DNA from: Streptomyces sp. DT2A-34
GTDB lineage: Bacteria; Actinomycetota; Actinomycetes; Streptomycetales; Streptomycetaceae
DNA length: 64,000 nt
Direction of reading: 5' to 3'
Assembly: GCF_030499515.1 (NCBI RefSeq)
Contig: NZ_JASTWJ010000001.1
Location: 372,001-436,000, forward strand
Part shown: piece after piece, positions 32,227-41,553 of the stretch
Position numbering within the stretch: the first letter of the stretch is position 1
Layout: every line of letters starts with the position of its first letter
Made by a program: the position numbers and the translations under genes
The notes under the pieces: generated by a model
Told to the model about the DNA's origin: nothing
Databases searched by the model: none
What the model saw: the letters and a program-made list of their open reading frames with translations, nothing else

Positions 32227-33516
32227 TCAGGGCGCCACCCGCTCCGCCAGGGCCGTGCGCCAGGAGGGCGACGGCTCCTCGGGCACGGGCTCGGGGCGGC
32301 GGCCGCCCCGGGCGAAGAAGTCGGTGAGCGGCAGGATCGCGGCACCGACGGTGACCGCGTCCGGGCCGAGCCTGCCCAGGTCGACGGTGACCTTCCGGGC
32401 CGGATACCGCAGGGCGTACGACGCCGCGTGCCGGCGTACGGCGGGCAGGAGGTGGGCGCCGAGCCGGAGACCCGCCCAGCCGCCGATCAGGATGCGCTCG
32501 GGCTGGAAGAGGTTGATCAGGTCGGACAGGCCCGCGCCCACGTACTCGGCCGTCTCCTCCAGTACGCCGAGCGCCACCGGGTCGGCCGCACCGCCCCCGG
32601 GCGGACAGGCGCCGGCCAGCATGGCCGCCAGCGCGGTCTCCTCGTCGGCGTCCTCGGGCACGCTCCCGCCCTCCTCGCGCCAGCGTTCCAGCAGCGACTC
32701 GGCGCCCGCGTACGCCTCCAGGCAGCCGAGCGCCCCGCACCGGCAGCGGCGCCCCCTGACCCGTACCGTCAGATGCCCGCACTCCACCGCCCGCCCGTGC
32801 TCCGCCTCCGGGGTGACCAGGCAGGCGCCGATGCCGGAGCCGAAGAGCACGACGACCGCGCTGTGGGCGCCGCGTCCGCCGCCGAACCACATCTCCGCCA
32901 GGCCGAGGGTCCTGGCACCGTTGTCGATGAAGTACGGGACGCTGTCCGGGAGTTCGGAGCCGTCACGCAGGAGCCGCTCCAGCGGTACCGCGTCCCAGCC
33001 GATCGTCTGCCCGTGCACCACGGCACCTTGCCGCGGCGTGTGTTCGACGATGCCGGGGACGCCGATCCCGACGCCGAGGAGCCGTTCGGGCCTGATGCGG
33101 GCGCCCGCGAGCACCTCGGCGATGCCGTCGCGTACATGGCCGGCGATGTCCTCCACCGCGTACCGCTGCCGCGCCAGAGGCCCTTCGGCGCGGGCGAGTT
33201 CGGTGAGGGTGAGGTCGAACAGCCCGATCCGCACCCGGGTCTCGCCGACATCGACGCCGATCATGTGACCGCTGCCGGGAGCCACGCGCAACAGGATGCG
33301 GGGGCGGCCGCCGTCGGAGTCGACGCTGCCGGCCTCCTCGACCAGGCCGTCGGCGATCAGCTCGGCGACGACATTGCTGACGGAACCGGAGCTGAGTCCG
33401 GTCGCCGGGCCGAGTTCGAAGCGGCTGAGGGGGCCGTCGAAGTAGAGGCGCCGCAGTACGGCCGTACGGTTGCCCCGTCTGAGATCGCGTACCGTGCGCC
33501 CGTTCCGCCCCGCCAT
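32227..33516 (-). CDS. ROK-family transcriptional regulator
   Basis: A 429-residue NagC/XylR-type ROK regulator. An N-terminal winged helix (about 1-75, GPLSRFELGPATGLSSGSVSNVVAELIADGLV) binds DNA. The sugar-kinase-like domain carries GVDVGETRVRIGLFDL, the GIGVPGIVE block and the ROK zinc site CRCGALGCLE. The ATP-binding and catalytic parts of a true kinase are only partly conserved. It should respond to a sugar or sugar phosphate. No obvious sugar operon adjoins it; the nearest gene is an APH-like kinase upstream. The ATG at 33516 is chosen because homology begins there. Confidence 0.87.
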   Translation of the reverse strand: MAGRNGRTVRDLRRGNRTAVLRRLYFDGPLSRFELGPATGLSSGSVSNVVAELIADGLVEEAGSVDSDGGRPRILLRVAPGSGHMIGVDVGETRVRIGLFDLTLTELARAEGPLARQRYAVEDIAGHVRDGIAEVLAGARIRPERLLGVGIGVPGIVEHTPRQGAVVHGQTIGWDAVPLERLLRDGSELPDSVPYFIDNGARTLGLAEMWFGGGRGAHSAVVVLFGSGIGACLVTPEAEHGRAVECGHLTVRVRGRRCRCGALGCLEAYAGAESLLERWREEGGSVPEDADEETALAAMLAGACPPGGGAADPVALGVLEETAEYVGAGLSDLINLFQPERILIGGWAGLRLGAHLLPAVRRHAASYALRYPARKVTVDLGRLGPDAVTVGAAILPLTDFFARGGRRPEPVPEEPSPSWRTALAERVAP

Positions 33517-33575
33517 GCGGCTCCCTTCGGACCAGCCCTGTTCCCCACCCTGTTCGAACCGCCCCCCATTGTGAA

Positions 33576-34538
33576 CTACGACGTCAGGTCCTCGATCTCG
33601 GCCAGTGCGGCCAGGAGTTCCGGAGCGACCGCCTCCTGGACCCAGCGGTCCTGTGCGGCGTCGACCGCCCGGGGGACCGTCTCCGTGAGCATGATCAGGT
33701 AGAGGTAGGAGCGGTAGAGGGCCAGGCGGAGTCGGGCCGGTACATCGAAGTCGGCCCGCCCTCCGGCCTCCCGGTACCCCGCCAGGAACGCCTCGTCCTT
33801 CTTGATGTCCCCCAGGAGCGCCAAGGAGACGAAGTCGGCCAGCGGGTCGCCCCAGAACATGCGCTCCCCGTCGATGAGCCCGCCGATGCGGGCCTGACCC
33901 GACGCACGGTCCACCAGGATGTTGCCCTGCCACAGGTCGAAGTGGACCAGGCGCGGGACGGTGACCTCGTCGAGCGCGTCGTAGACGGCCCGGAACGTAC
34001 GGGCGACGGCGTCGGCGGGGCGCGGCAGCCGGGCCTCGTAGCGGCGGGCGTCGTCGAGGACGGCGTCGATCATTCCCGTGAAGGCGGTGCGCCAGTCGGG
34101 GGCGAGCGGCCCGAGGGCGCCGGAGGGATAGCCGAAGGCCGGCCCCGTGACGGTGTGCAGTCGGGCGACCTGACGGCCCAACTCCGTGCGCAGAGCGGTC
34201 TTCTCGGTGTCCGTGAGCGAGCCGTTCCAGGGTTCGCCGGGGCAGGCGGTCATCAGGAGATGTTTCCCGAGGCTCACCACACGCGGCGCCGCTACGTCCG
34301 CCTTCGCGGCCGCACGGTAGAACTCGGCCTCGGACACAAGGAGTTCGCGCTCGTGTGTCATGCACGGGAGGGTCGGAGCGGGCGGCACCTTCAGCACATA
34401 GCGACGCCCGTCGACGAGGACCAGCTCCTCGACCGTGTTGTACGTGCCGCCCGACAGCGGGCGCAGGTGGGCGAGGTGCCCCGGCGGAAGGCCCGCCGCT
34501 TCCAGGACCTGCCGGGCCCGCTCCCAGGAGTCCACCAC
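33576..34538 (-). CDS. Aminoglycoside phosphotransferase (APH)-family kinase
   Basis: A 320-residue protein with the APH/choline kinase fold. The nucleotide-binding lysine is in RRYVLKVPP. The catalytic loop is LVHFDLWQGNIL, which fits the HxDxxxxN pattern. The second metal-binding motif is LIDGERMFWGDP. The first His is followed by Phe rather than the usual Gly. Family members phosphorylate aminoglycosides, homoserine, fructosamines and other metabolites, so resistance should not be assumed. It is followed by the ROK regulator gene on the same strand. Confidence 0.8.
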   Translation of the reverse strand: MVDSWERARQVLEAAGLPPGHLAHLRPLSGGTYNTVEELVLVDGRRYVLKVPPAPTLPCMTHERELLVSEAEFYRAAAKADVAAPRVVSLGKHLLMTACPGEPWNGSLTDTEKTALRTELGRQVARLHTVTGPAFGYPSGALGPLAPDWRTAFTGMIDAVLDDARRYEARLPRPADAVARTFRAVYDALDEVTVPRLVHFDLWQGNILVDRASGQARIGGLIDGERMFWGDPLADFVSLALLGDIKKDEAFLAGYREAGGRADFDVPARLRLALYRSYLYLIMLTETVPRAVDAAQDRWVQEAVAPELLAALAEIEDLTS

Positions 34539-34562
34539 CGTGCGCCCACCCCTCTTCTTCGG

Positions 34563-37500
34563 TCAGCCGGCCGCGTACACGTCCTCGACGTAACGGCCGT
34601 CCGCGATCAACCCGTCGAGCCACCGCCCGGCCGCCTCGTCGTCGGCGCCCGGCGTGCGCTCCCGGTACAGCGTACGGAACGCCTCCCGCACTCCCGGAGC
34701 CATTCGCGAACCGTCCCCGCAGACGTACACCCGGGCGCCCGCGTCGAGCAGCTCCCAGACCTCGTCGGCCTCGGCGGCGATGCGGTGCTGGACGAAAGTC
34801 ACGCCGTCCTGCGGGGCGGCGCTGAAGGCCGGGCGGAGCGCGACCGCGCCGGCGGCTTCGGCGGCGCGCAGTTCGTCGGCGTGCAGGAAGTCGGCGTCGG
34901 GGGCGTCGCAGCCGAAGTAGCAGAGAGCGGGGGCGAGTTCGGCGCCCGCCGCTCGTGCCGCCGTACGGTCGGCGATCGCGCCGCGGAACGGGGCGAGGCC
35001 CGTACCCGCCGCGACCATGACGACCGGTTCGGGGCCGTCGATCCGGAAGGCCTCCCGGCACGGCTGGACACGGGCGTACACGGTGTCGCCGGGCTGGACG
35101 GTGGTGAGGTGTCCGGATCCGGTGCCTCGGTAGAGGCCCTTGCCCGAGCGGGCCGGAGCCTCCAGCAGGGACACCATCAGGTCCGCGTGGCCGGGGTCGA
35201 CGGCGGGCGAGGAGGAGATGGAGTAGTGGCGGGGGCGCAGCGGGGTGAGGAGGTCGAGCAGCGTCGGCCAGTCCAGGGCGCCCCGCAGGGCCGGGAAGTC
35301 CTCGATCACCTCGACGAGAGTGCGCGGGTCGTCGGTCAGGTCCGCCAGCGCCATGCGCTCCGGCGGGCACGGGTTGGCGGCGGCGAGCACGGACAGCTGG
35401 GCGGCGCTCGGGCGCTCCTGCAACTCGACGTGGTGGGTGAGGAGTTGGCGTACCGTCAGGGGCCGGTCGATGGCGAGCCCGTCCCGGCGGGGGCGGGTGG
35501 CCCGGATGTCCAGGACCGTGTCGGGGTCGACGCCGAACGCGGCGGCGGCTCGCTCGACCAGGGCCGGCGCGTTGCCGGGCAGCACGGTGAGGTGGTCGGC
35601 GGTGCGGTAGGTGACGCCGTCCGGTAGGGCGAGGCGGACGAAGCGCTTGCGGCGGGGGTGGCCGGGTGCGGTGAGGTCATGGGCCTCGGTGACCGTCATG
35701 GGGAGGAGGCCGTGGCGTTCGGCGAGGGCGTCCAGGGGGCCACCGGTCAGGGTGCGGACCTCGTACCCCGTCGCGGGCTCGTCGTCGGCCGGTGCGGTGG
35801 CGTCCGGGTCGCCGTACCGCTCCAGCAGCGCCGTGCGGAGCCTGACCGTGAAGTCCCGTACCGCGCCGGTGAGATCGCCGGAGGCGTCGGCGGCGGCGCG
35901 GTCGATCAGACGGGTGGCGCCGAGTTCGGCGAGGCGGTCGTCGAAGCGGGTCGGGACGTGCTGGTAGGTGGCGGCCCAGTTGCGGTCGCCGACGCCGAGG
36001 ACGGCGTAGGTGACGTCCGTGGCGTCGGCGGCCTCCTCCAGCCGGGTGGCGAAGGCGGTGGCGTCGTCGGTGGGGCGGCCGTTGTAGGAGGCGGCGGTGA
36101 TCACGACCGGGCGGTCGGTGGGCAGGCCGCCGGCGTAGTCGTCGAGGGACGCGATCTGCGTCTCGCAGCCGAGGGCGGCGGCCTCGTCGGCGAGCTGGGC
36201 GGCGAAGTCGCGGCAGGTGCCGTAGTTGCTGCCGTGCAGGAACAGGGCGCTGGTGCCGGGGCGGACGCGGGCGGGAAGGGCGGCCGTGTCGGAGACGGCT
36301 TGCGTGGCGGCGGGGGCGGCGCCGGGCAGCGGGGTGTGCACGCGGTCGGCAGGGGTGCGCGGGGTCAGGGTGAGGGTGAAGCCGTCGGGCTTGAGGGTCA
36401 GGGTCTCCTTGACGGTGAGGCGGTAGTCGGCGTGGTCGTGCAGCCGGTAGCGGTGGACCAGCATCGCCAGCAGCATGGTCGCCTCGTGCAGCGCGAACTG
36501 CCGCCCGATGCAGGCACGTTCACCGGTACCGAAGGGTTTGAAGGCGTGCACCGACCGCGCCGCCTCGGCCTCGGGCGCGAACCGGGCGGGGTCGAACAGC
36601 TCGGGATTGTCGCCCCAGACCGGCTGCCGGTGCAGCATCGGGGCGAGGACGGTGACGGACTGCCCGGCGCGCAGCGGAACACGGCCGCCGAGCATCGTGT
36701 CCTCCAGCGCGTGGCGGCTGAAGGCTGCGGCCGTGGGCCACAGCCGCAGCGCCTCGTTGAGGACCTGGCGGGTGTACGTCAGTTTGCCGACCTCGTCGTA
36801 CGTCGGCTCGGGGTCGGTCCGGTCGCCCCACAGCTCGTCGACCTCGCGCTGCACGAGCTGGAGCGCCGTCGGGTGCTTGGCGAGGTAGTACAGCGCGAAG
36901 GACATCGCGCCGGAGGTCGTCTCGTGGCCGGCGATCAGGAAGGTGATGACCTGGTTGCGGATGTTGGCGGCGTCGAGGCCGGTGCCGTCCTGCGGGTGCT
37001 CGGCGGTGAGCATGAGGCCGAGGAGGTCCTCGGCGGCACGCTGGTCGGTGCCGGCGCGGGAGGCGATGACGTCGTCGACGACCTGGGCGAGGTAGGCGGC
37101 GTCGTCCCGGAAGGCCGCGTCGGCCGCGGAGTAGTCCTGGCCCGGGACGCGGGCCAGGCGGTTCATGCTCCATTCCAGGCAACGCACCATCGACTCGACG
37201 AAGGGATGGGGCTCGGCCCGCTCGAAGGACCCGAAGTCGTAGCCGAAGCCGGCGAGCCCGATGGTGTCGAGGGTCATGCGGGTCATGTCGTCGGGAACGT
37301 TGACCGGCTGTCCGGCACGGGCGTCACGGTCCCACGACCCGATGAGCCGCTGCGCCACCTTCAGCATCACGGGGTGGTAGGTGCGCATCGCGCCGAGCGC
37401 GAAGGCGGGCATGAGGATGTCGTGCGCCCTGGCCCAGTTCGGTTCGTCGTTGTACGCCGTGAACAGGCCGTCGGCGGCGAACTCCCGGACGTTCTCCAGG

Positions 37501-37739
37501 GCGGGCCCCACATGCTTGGCGAACCGCTTCTCGTCCGCGAGGTCGGCCACCAGGTCCAGGTCGGCGGCGAACAGCGTGTCCCGCCCGTGCAGCCGCCGCA
37601 CGAGCACCGGCCCGTGCTCCCGCATCAGCTCCATGACCTGCTGGATCGGAGTGCGGCCGGGTCCGACGGCGGTGATGTCGACGACGGGGACGCCGGGGAG
37701 GGTGTCGAGGGTCTGCGGGTGCAACGCGGTGGGGGGCAT
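34563..37739 (-). CDS. CYP102-type self-sufficient cytochrome P450:NADPH reductase
   Basis: A 1058-residue fusion like P450-BM3. The heme domain (about 1-460) has [10 protein letters not shown] (I-helix), NEALRLWP (ExxR) and PFGTGERACIGRQ (heme Cys). A flavodoxin FMN domain follows (about 490-640, ALFLHGSNYGT). The FAD/NADPH reductase domain has RHYSISSSP and VMVAAGTGLAPFRG, plus a C-terminal VYVCGDGSRMAPGV. It should hydroxylate fatty acids using NADPH without a partner. It is divergent from a PAS-LuxR regulator across a region with an 8-bp inverted repeat. Confidence 0.95.
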   Translation of the reverse strand: MPPTALHPQTLDTLPGVPVVDITAVGPGRTPIQQVMELMREHGPVLVRRLHGRDTLFAADLDLVADLADEKRFAKHVGPALENVREFAADGLFTAYNDEPNWARAHDILMPAFALGAMRTYHPVMLKVAQRLIGSWDRDARAGQPVNVPDDMTRMTLDTIGLAGFGYDFGSFERAEPHPFVESMVRCLEWSMNRLARVPGQDYSAADAAFRDDAAYLAQVVDDVIASRAGTDQRAAEDLLGLMLTAEHPQDGTGLDAANIRNQVITFLIAGHETTSGAMSFALYYLAKHPTALQLVQREVDELWGDRTDPEPTYDEVGKLTYTRQVLNEALRLWPTAAAFSRHALEDTMLGGRVPLRAGQSVTVLAPMLHRQPVWGDNPELFDPARFAPEAEAARSVHAFKPFGTGERACIGRQFALHEATMLLAMLVHRYRLHDHADYRLTVKETLTLKPDGFTLTLTPRTPADRVHTPLPGAAPAATQAVSDTAALPARVRPGTSALFLHGSNYGTCRDFAAQLADEAAALGCETQIASLDDYAGGLPTDRPVVITAASYNGRPTDDATAFATRLEEAADATDVTYAVLGVGDRNWAATYQHVPTRFDDRLAELGATRLIDRAAADASGDLTGAVRDFTVRLRTALLERYGDPDATAPADDEPATGYEVRTLTGGPLDALAERHGLLPMTVTEAHDLTAPGHPRRKRFVRLALPDGVTYRTADHLTVLPGNAPALVERAAAAFGVDPDTVLDIRATRPRRDGLAIDRPLTVRQLLTHHVELQERPSAAQLSVLAAANPCPPERMALADLTDDPRTLVEVIEDFPALRGALDWPTLLDLLTPLRPRHYSISSSPAVDPGHADLMVSLLEAPARSGKGLYRGTGSGHLTTVQPGDTVYARVQPCREAFRIDGPEPVVMVAAGTGLAPFRGAIADRTAARAAGAELAPALCYFGCDAPDADFLHADELRAAEAAGAVALRPAFSAAPQDGVTFVQHRIAAEADEVWELLDAGARVYVCGDGSRMAPGVREAFRTLYRERTPGADDEAAGRWLDGLIADGRYVEDVYAAG

Positions 37740-37816
37740 GGCGCGACAACTGCCTTTCGCGGTACGGGACTACTGCGGTCCAGCGTGATCGACGGCCCCC
37801 GGCCGCCCGCACCCCC

Positions 37817-37838
37817 GCACTACATGATTGTGTAGTGC
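37817..37838. promoter_or_regulatory. Perfect inverted repeat between CYP102 and the PAS-LuxR gene
   Basis: GCACTACA (37817-37824) and TGTAGTGC (37831-37838) are separated by 6 bp. The dyad lies 43 bp before the regulator ATG and about 80 bp before the P450 start. It is a good candidate operator for the neighbouring LuxR-type protein. Confidence 0.65.
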
Positions 37839-37880
37839 ATGGATGGGCGTCGCTCTTGCGCCGAGGAACCGGAGGTGCTG

Positions 37881-38525
37881 ATGGACTGGACTCACCCGGA
37901 GGCCGTGGTGTGGCGCAACCGCGCCCTGATGGTCTTCGACCGCGTCTCGGTGCCGATCGCGGTCTGCGATGTGTACGGCGCGGTCCTGCTGGCCAATCCG
38001 GCGATGGCGGCGGAGTGCGGTACGACCCCGGGGCGGCTGCGCGGCCGGGAGGTACTGGAGCTGTTCCGGCCGCAGGAGGCGACGCAGGTGGAGCGCATCG
38101 CCGAGGCACTGCGGCTGCGGCACCGGTCGCGGTACCAGGTCTCGGTGCGCTGGCCGGCGCCCGACGGTGCTGAGCGGTACGGGGAGCTGACGGCGGACCC
38201 GGTGAGCGACACCGTCGAGGAGACGCCGGCGCTGCTGGTGATGCTCCGCGTCCTGGACGAAAGCGAGCCACATCGCCGCCGGCCCGCGAAGGCGGCGCCG
38301 ATGGAGGCACACATCCTGGCCCTGCTCGCCGGCGGCGCCACCACCGCCCAGGCCGCCCGCGACACCGGCCTCACCGTGGACGGCGTCAACTACCACCTGC
38401 GACGCCTGTCGGCCCGCTGGAACGCGACGAACCGCACGGAACTGGTCGCCCGCGCCTATGCGCTGGGCGTGCTGGCTGCCGGGGTGTGGCCGCCGGCGCC
38501 GGCCGCCGCGGAGGGACCGGAGTAG
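37881..38525 (+). CDS. PAS-domain LuxR-type transcriptional regulator
   Basis: A 214-residue regulator. A PAS domain covers about residues 10-125 (RVSVPIAVCDVYGAVLLANPAMAAECG). A LuxR/FixJ-type helix-turn-helix covers about 145-205 (GATTAQAARDTGLTVDGVNYHLRRLSARWNATNRTELVARA). PAS domains may bind heme, flavin or a fatty-acid-like ligand. GGAGG precedes the ATG at 37881; the frame itself extends to 37839. It is divergent from the CYP102 gene and is its likely regulator. Its 3' end overlaps the convergent DUF3626 gene by 70 bp. Confidence 0.82.
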   Translation: MDWTHPEAVVWRNRALMVFDRVSVPIAVCDVYGAVLLANPAMAAECGTTPGRLRGREVLELFRPQEATQVERIAEALRLRHRSRYQVSVRWPAPDGAERYGELTADPVSDTVEETPALLVMLRVLDESEPHRRRPAKAAPMEAHILALLAGGATTAQAARDTGLTVDGVNYHLRRLSARWNATNRTELVARAYALGVLAAGVWPPAPAAAEGPE

Positions 38526-39379
38526 GCGGTCCCCGCACCCTCAGGGGCGCCGAAGCGGGCGAGGGTGTGCCACACCATCTTCAGGTCCTGGAGGTCATGA
38601 CAGCCGGTCCGCGCCGCGTCGCCGATGACGCGCGGGTCGATACGGCCGTCCTCGGCGATGCGGGCGCCGAGCTCGGCGTACTCCCGGCCTCGGTAGTCGG
38701 CGTGGCGGTGCAGGTCGGCCACGGTGAGCCGGTAGCCGGGGTGCCACTCGACCGGGAACGGCAGCAGACGGGCCGCGGCCTCGACGGGCGTGCCGCGGTA
38801 GGCGGCGTCCAGGACGACAGCCTCGACGTCACGGGCGAGGACGACCCCGCCGTGGACCTGGGCCTCGACGTAATCGTTGAGGGCGTCCAGTTCGTCGGCC
38901 TCGGCGAGCGCGATGAGGTGCATGCCGGCGGCGACTCCGAAGTCGGTGGGTTCGGCGGCGCTGTCGGGGTAGCAGAAGGTGGCGCGGGCGAGTGCCGCAC
39001 CGTTCAGCCTGAAGTGCGAGGAACCGAACCGTGGGGCGGCGCCCACCACTTGGCGGCGGAAGTTCAGCGCGCCGTACACGGGCCGCTCGTGCGCGTCCGC
39101 GTCGTCGTACACCCCGCCGAAGATCCGGCTCTCCCAGCGCCGGCGGTCGCCACCGGGATGGGCGGTGAGTCCGCCGTTGCTGGTGCCGGTGACGAACTGG
39201 GAGTGGTAGGTGCCGTCCAGGGCCAACGCGCGCAGGATCGGCGCGCCCCGCGCCAGCCGGTCCGGGTGGAAGTTGAGGGTGATGCGCACGTCGGGGTCGA
39301 CGGCAGGCCCCGCGGAAGTGGCCGCGACATGCCGTAGGGCCGCCCGGGCCCGAGGCGACCCGACAGGGCCGAAATTCAC
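38456..39379 (-). CDS. DUF3626 domain protein
   Basis: A 307-residue DUF3626 protein. Recognisable blocks are ITLNFHPDRLARGAPIL, GTYHSQFVTGTSNGGLTAHPGGDRRRWE, YGALNFRR and RFGSSHFRLNGAALARATFCY. The last part, GCHDLQDLKMVWHTLARFG, is also conserved. Function is unknown; the conserved His/Asp/Ser pattern suggests an enzyme. The C-terminal 23 codons overlap the PAS-LuxR gene on the other strand. It is divergent from the FBP gene across a short dyad. Confidence 0.82.
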   Translation of the reverse strand: MNFGPVGSPRARAALRHVAATSAGPAVDPDVRITLNFHPDRLARGAPILRALALDGTYHSQFVTGTSNGGLTAHPGGDRRRWESRIFGGVYDDADAHERPVYGALNFRRQVVGAAPRFGSSHFRLNGAALARATFCYPDSAAEPTDFGVAAGMHLIALAEADELDALNDYVEAQVHGGVVLARDVEAVVLDAAYRGTPVEAAARLLPFPVEWHPGYRLTVADLHRHADYRGREYAELGARIAEDGRIDPRVIGDAARTGCHDLQDLKMVWHTLARFGAPEGAGTAYSGPSAAAGAGGHTPAASTPSA

Positions 39380-39415
39380 TGGCTCCCCCTCATTGAGCTG
39401 CCTACCCTAGCCTTG

Positions 39416-39434
39416 AACCTAGACCCCCTAGGTT
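39416..39434. promoter_or_regulatory. Inverted repeat in the DUF3626/FBP divergent region
   Basis: AACCTAG (39416-39422) and CTAGGTT (39428-39434) form a perfect 7-5-7 dyad in the 93-bp divergent gap, 38 bp before the FBP start. Possible operator. Confidence 0.5.
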
Positions 39435-39472
39435 TTCGTCGGTCCAACGCCCGTACGCTCCAGGAGACTCCC

Positions 39473-39967
39473 ATGAAGCCGCTCACCGAGCAGGACATCC
39501 GCAACTCTTTCGTCAACTGCTCGAAAGGCGAGGCCAAGCGCCTGTCCCTCCCCCGCGATCTCGACGAACGCCCTTGGGACGATCTCGACTTCCTCGGCTG
39601 GCGGGATCCGGGAGCCCCCGATCGCAGCCATCTGGTCACCGAGCGGGAGGGGCGGCCGGTGGGCGTCACTCTTCGCTTCCCGTCCTCGCAGCGCGGCTTC
39701 CTGCACCGCAGTATGTGCTCCCTCTGCCTGACGACGCATCCGGGCGGCGGCGTCTCGCTGATGACGGCCCGCAAGGCGGGCACGGCGGGTCGTGAGGGCA
39801 ACTCGGTCGGTCTGTACATGTGCACTGACCTCGCCTGTTCGCTGTACATCCGCGGCAAGAAGAACCTGGAGTCCGGAAGCCGCTTCGAGGAGAGTTTGAC
39901 GCTGGAGGAGCAGATCGCCCGGACCACGGGCAATCTGACCGCCTTCCTCGACAAGCTGTACGTCTGA
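39473..39967 (+). CDS. FBP-family (EF-G-binding) treble-clef zinc finger protein
   Basis: A 164-residue FusB/FBP-like protein. The N-terminal helical part (MKPLTEQDIRNSFVNCSKGE) precedes the C-terminal treble-clef finger: MCSLCLTTHPGG and MCTDLACSLYIRGKK, giving four zinc cysteines. FusB proteins bind EF-G and rescue it from fusidic acid; many actinobacterial homologues are chromosomal and of unclear role. CAGGAG precedes the ATG. It is convergent with the erythromycin esterase homologue. Note that another translation-factor gene here, tuf, is degraded. Confidence 0.87.
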   Translation: MKPLTEQDIRNSFVNCSKGEAKRLSLPRDLDERPWDDLDFLGWRDPGAPDRSHLVTEREGRPVGVTLRFPSSQRGFLHRSMCSLCLTTHPGGGVSLMTARKAGTAGREGNSVGLYMCTDLACSLYIRGKKNLESGSRFEESLTLEEQIARTTGNLTAFLDKLYV

Positions 39968-39981
39968 CGGGATCCGGGCGG

Positions 39982-41353
39982 CTATCGGTCCCGTAGCCGC
40001 GCCGCCTCCACCCGGTGCAGATGGATCAGGACGTCGTAGCTGCGGGCGAGCGCGATGTCGTGCGGGCCGTCGGGGTAGGCGGTGCCGATGCTGCGCGTCG
40101 GGCGCGCCTGCCGCAGCCAGTCACGGGCCGGAGCTGCGGCGGTCCGCAGGTCGAGTACGTAGTCGCGGTGCCGCACCCGGTCGAGGGTCCCCTCGTTGCT
40201 GCCCGGGCCCGCCGGGCCCAGGGTCCAGCGGCGCACGACCTCGTCGTCACTGCCGGTGGCGTTGAACGAGCCGCGGTCGAAGGTCAGGCCCACGCTCACA
40301 TAGCCCGCGCCGAGGAGGTCGCGCAGGAACGCGCCCTGCACCTTCGGGTTCTCGGCGGGTTCCTCCGGGACATAGCCGACGTGGTTGTCGTGCGCCGACA
40401 GCAGCACCTTGGTGCCGGTGTGCCGCTGCCACCACCCCACGTTGGCGGCCATCGCCCCGTCGCGGTAGCGCATGGCCTCGGCGATCTGTGCGGGGTCCTC
40501 GAAGTCGAAGGCGTACTGCCGGGCGGTCCGGTCGATGACCGTCGCGTGCTGGATCGCCCAGTCGTACGCCGCACGGTCGGCACCCGGGGCCATCCGCTCG
40601 ACCAGCCGCAGCGCCTCGCCCGTACGCGCCGCCCGCTCCCTGCGTTCGGCGTACGGCAGGCTCAGATACTGCTCGATGTACGCCCCGGTCGGCACGGTCG
40701 GCCGCAGTCCGCGGTAGAGCTCGGCCAGGCGGGCACTCAGCTCGGGAGCGGCGTCGGCCACGTGGTCCTCGACGGCGTCGTACAGCTCGGGTCCGGTCCA
40801 GGCGATGTCGTCGCCCATGAAGCGGACGGGGTCGCCGGGGTGCCGGACGTTGTAGGCGCGCATCCACTCCACGAGCCGCAGATAGTCGGTGTTGTTCCAC
40901 CACAGGTAGTCCCGCTGGAACTCCTCGCGCATGATGCGCCGCGGATCGCCCTTGCCGTACAGCACATAGTCGTTGAGGCGCAGGCCGGTGCTCCAGGGGG
41001 CCTCTACGGCGAAGGTGCGGAAGCCCCGTTCCTCGACGAGGTGGCGGAAGACGCGGTCCTTGAGGGCCAGGAAGTCGTGCGAACTGTGCGTGGCTTCGCC
41101 CAGGCCGACGACCCGCGCGTCGCCGATCATCCGGTGCAGGGGGCGCAGGTCGCCGGTGTCGCCGACCGGTTCGACGGTCCGATGGGGGTCCCCCCCGCTC
41201 GAGCGCAGCCGAGAGTGGGGGAGGGTGGGCGGCGCGGTCGAGCGCCTCGACGACCGTGGTGGGGGTCGGTGCCGCAGTGGCCGGGATGCCGGTCGTCAGG
41301 GCGGCGAGGATGATGAAGAGGGGCAGTGCCGATCCGGTCGGATGCCGTTTCAT
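39982..41353 (-). pseudogene. Erythromycin esterase family protein, frameshifted near its N-terminus
   Basis: The frame 39982-41130 encodes the erythromycin esterase fold (MIGDARVVGLGEATHSSHDF, GFRTFAVEAPW, SAHDNHVGYV). The true start appears to be the ATG at 41353. That frame encodes a signal peptide (FIILAALTTGIPATAAPTP) and the mature start, and leaves the esterase frame at a run of seven C (plus strand, 41190-41196). With six the frame would be continuous. The run is inside a palindromic repeat that seems to have inserted into the coding sequence. Either a real frameshift or a homopolymer error. The family includes macrolide esterases, but most chromosomal members are unassigned. Confidence 0.75.
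41182..41225. repeat. Palindromic GC-rich repeat element inside the esterase gene
   Basis: ATGGGGGTCCCCCC is followed by GCTCGAG and a hairpin returning through CCGAGAGTGGGGG. I recognise this from memory as a motif seen often in Streptomyces genomes. Here it lies within a coding region. Confidence 0.6.
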
Positions 41354-41366
41354 GATCCAAGGCTTG

Positions 41367-41382
41367 CGCCCCGGCCGGGGCG
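41367..41382. promoter_or_regulatory. 16-bp perfect palindrome before the esterase start
   Basis: CGCCCCGGCCGGGGCG lies 14 bp upstream of the minus-strand ATG at 41353. It could be an operator or a 5' UTR hairpin. Confidence 0.4.
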
Positions 41383-41553
41383 AAGACCATCCGGCGGTCC
41401 TCCGTCCCCGAGTGCGGACAACCAGGGGGTGACGGCGGGGGTTTTCTCAGTCCCGGACCCGGTCGGCCGTCCGTCCTCGCGTCGCGCGGGTGTCGATGAT
41501 CACCAGCCCGGCCCCTTGCCGCACCACGACCGCTGCGCTCAGTCTGGGGGTTC

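Noticed and set aside
33576..34538. Aminoglycoside resistance gene
   Set aside because: The APH fold is shared by many metabolic kinases and there are no resistance-specific features.
39982..41353. Macrolide resistance gene
   Set aside because: The family is broad, the gene is chromosomal and apparently frameshifted.
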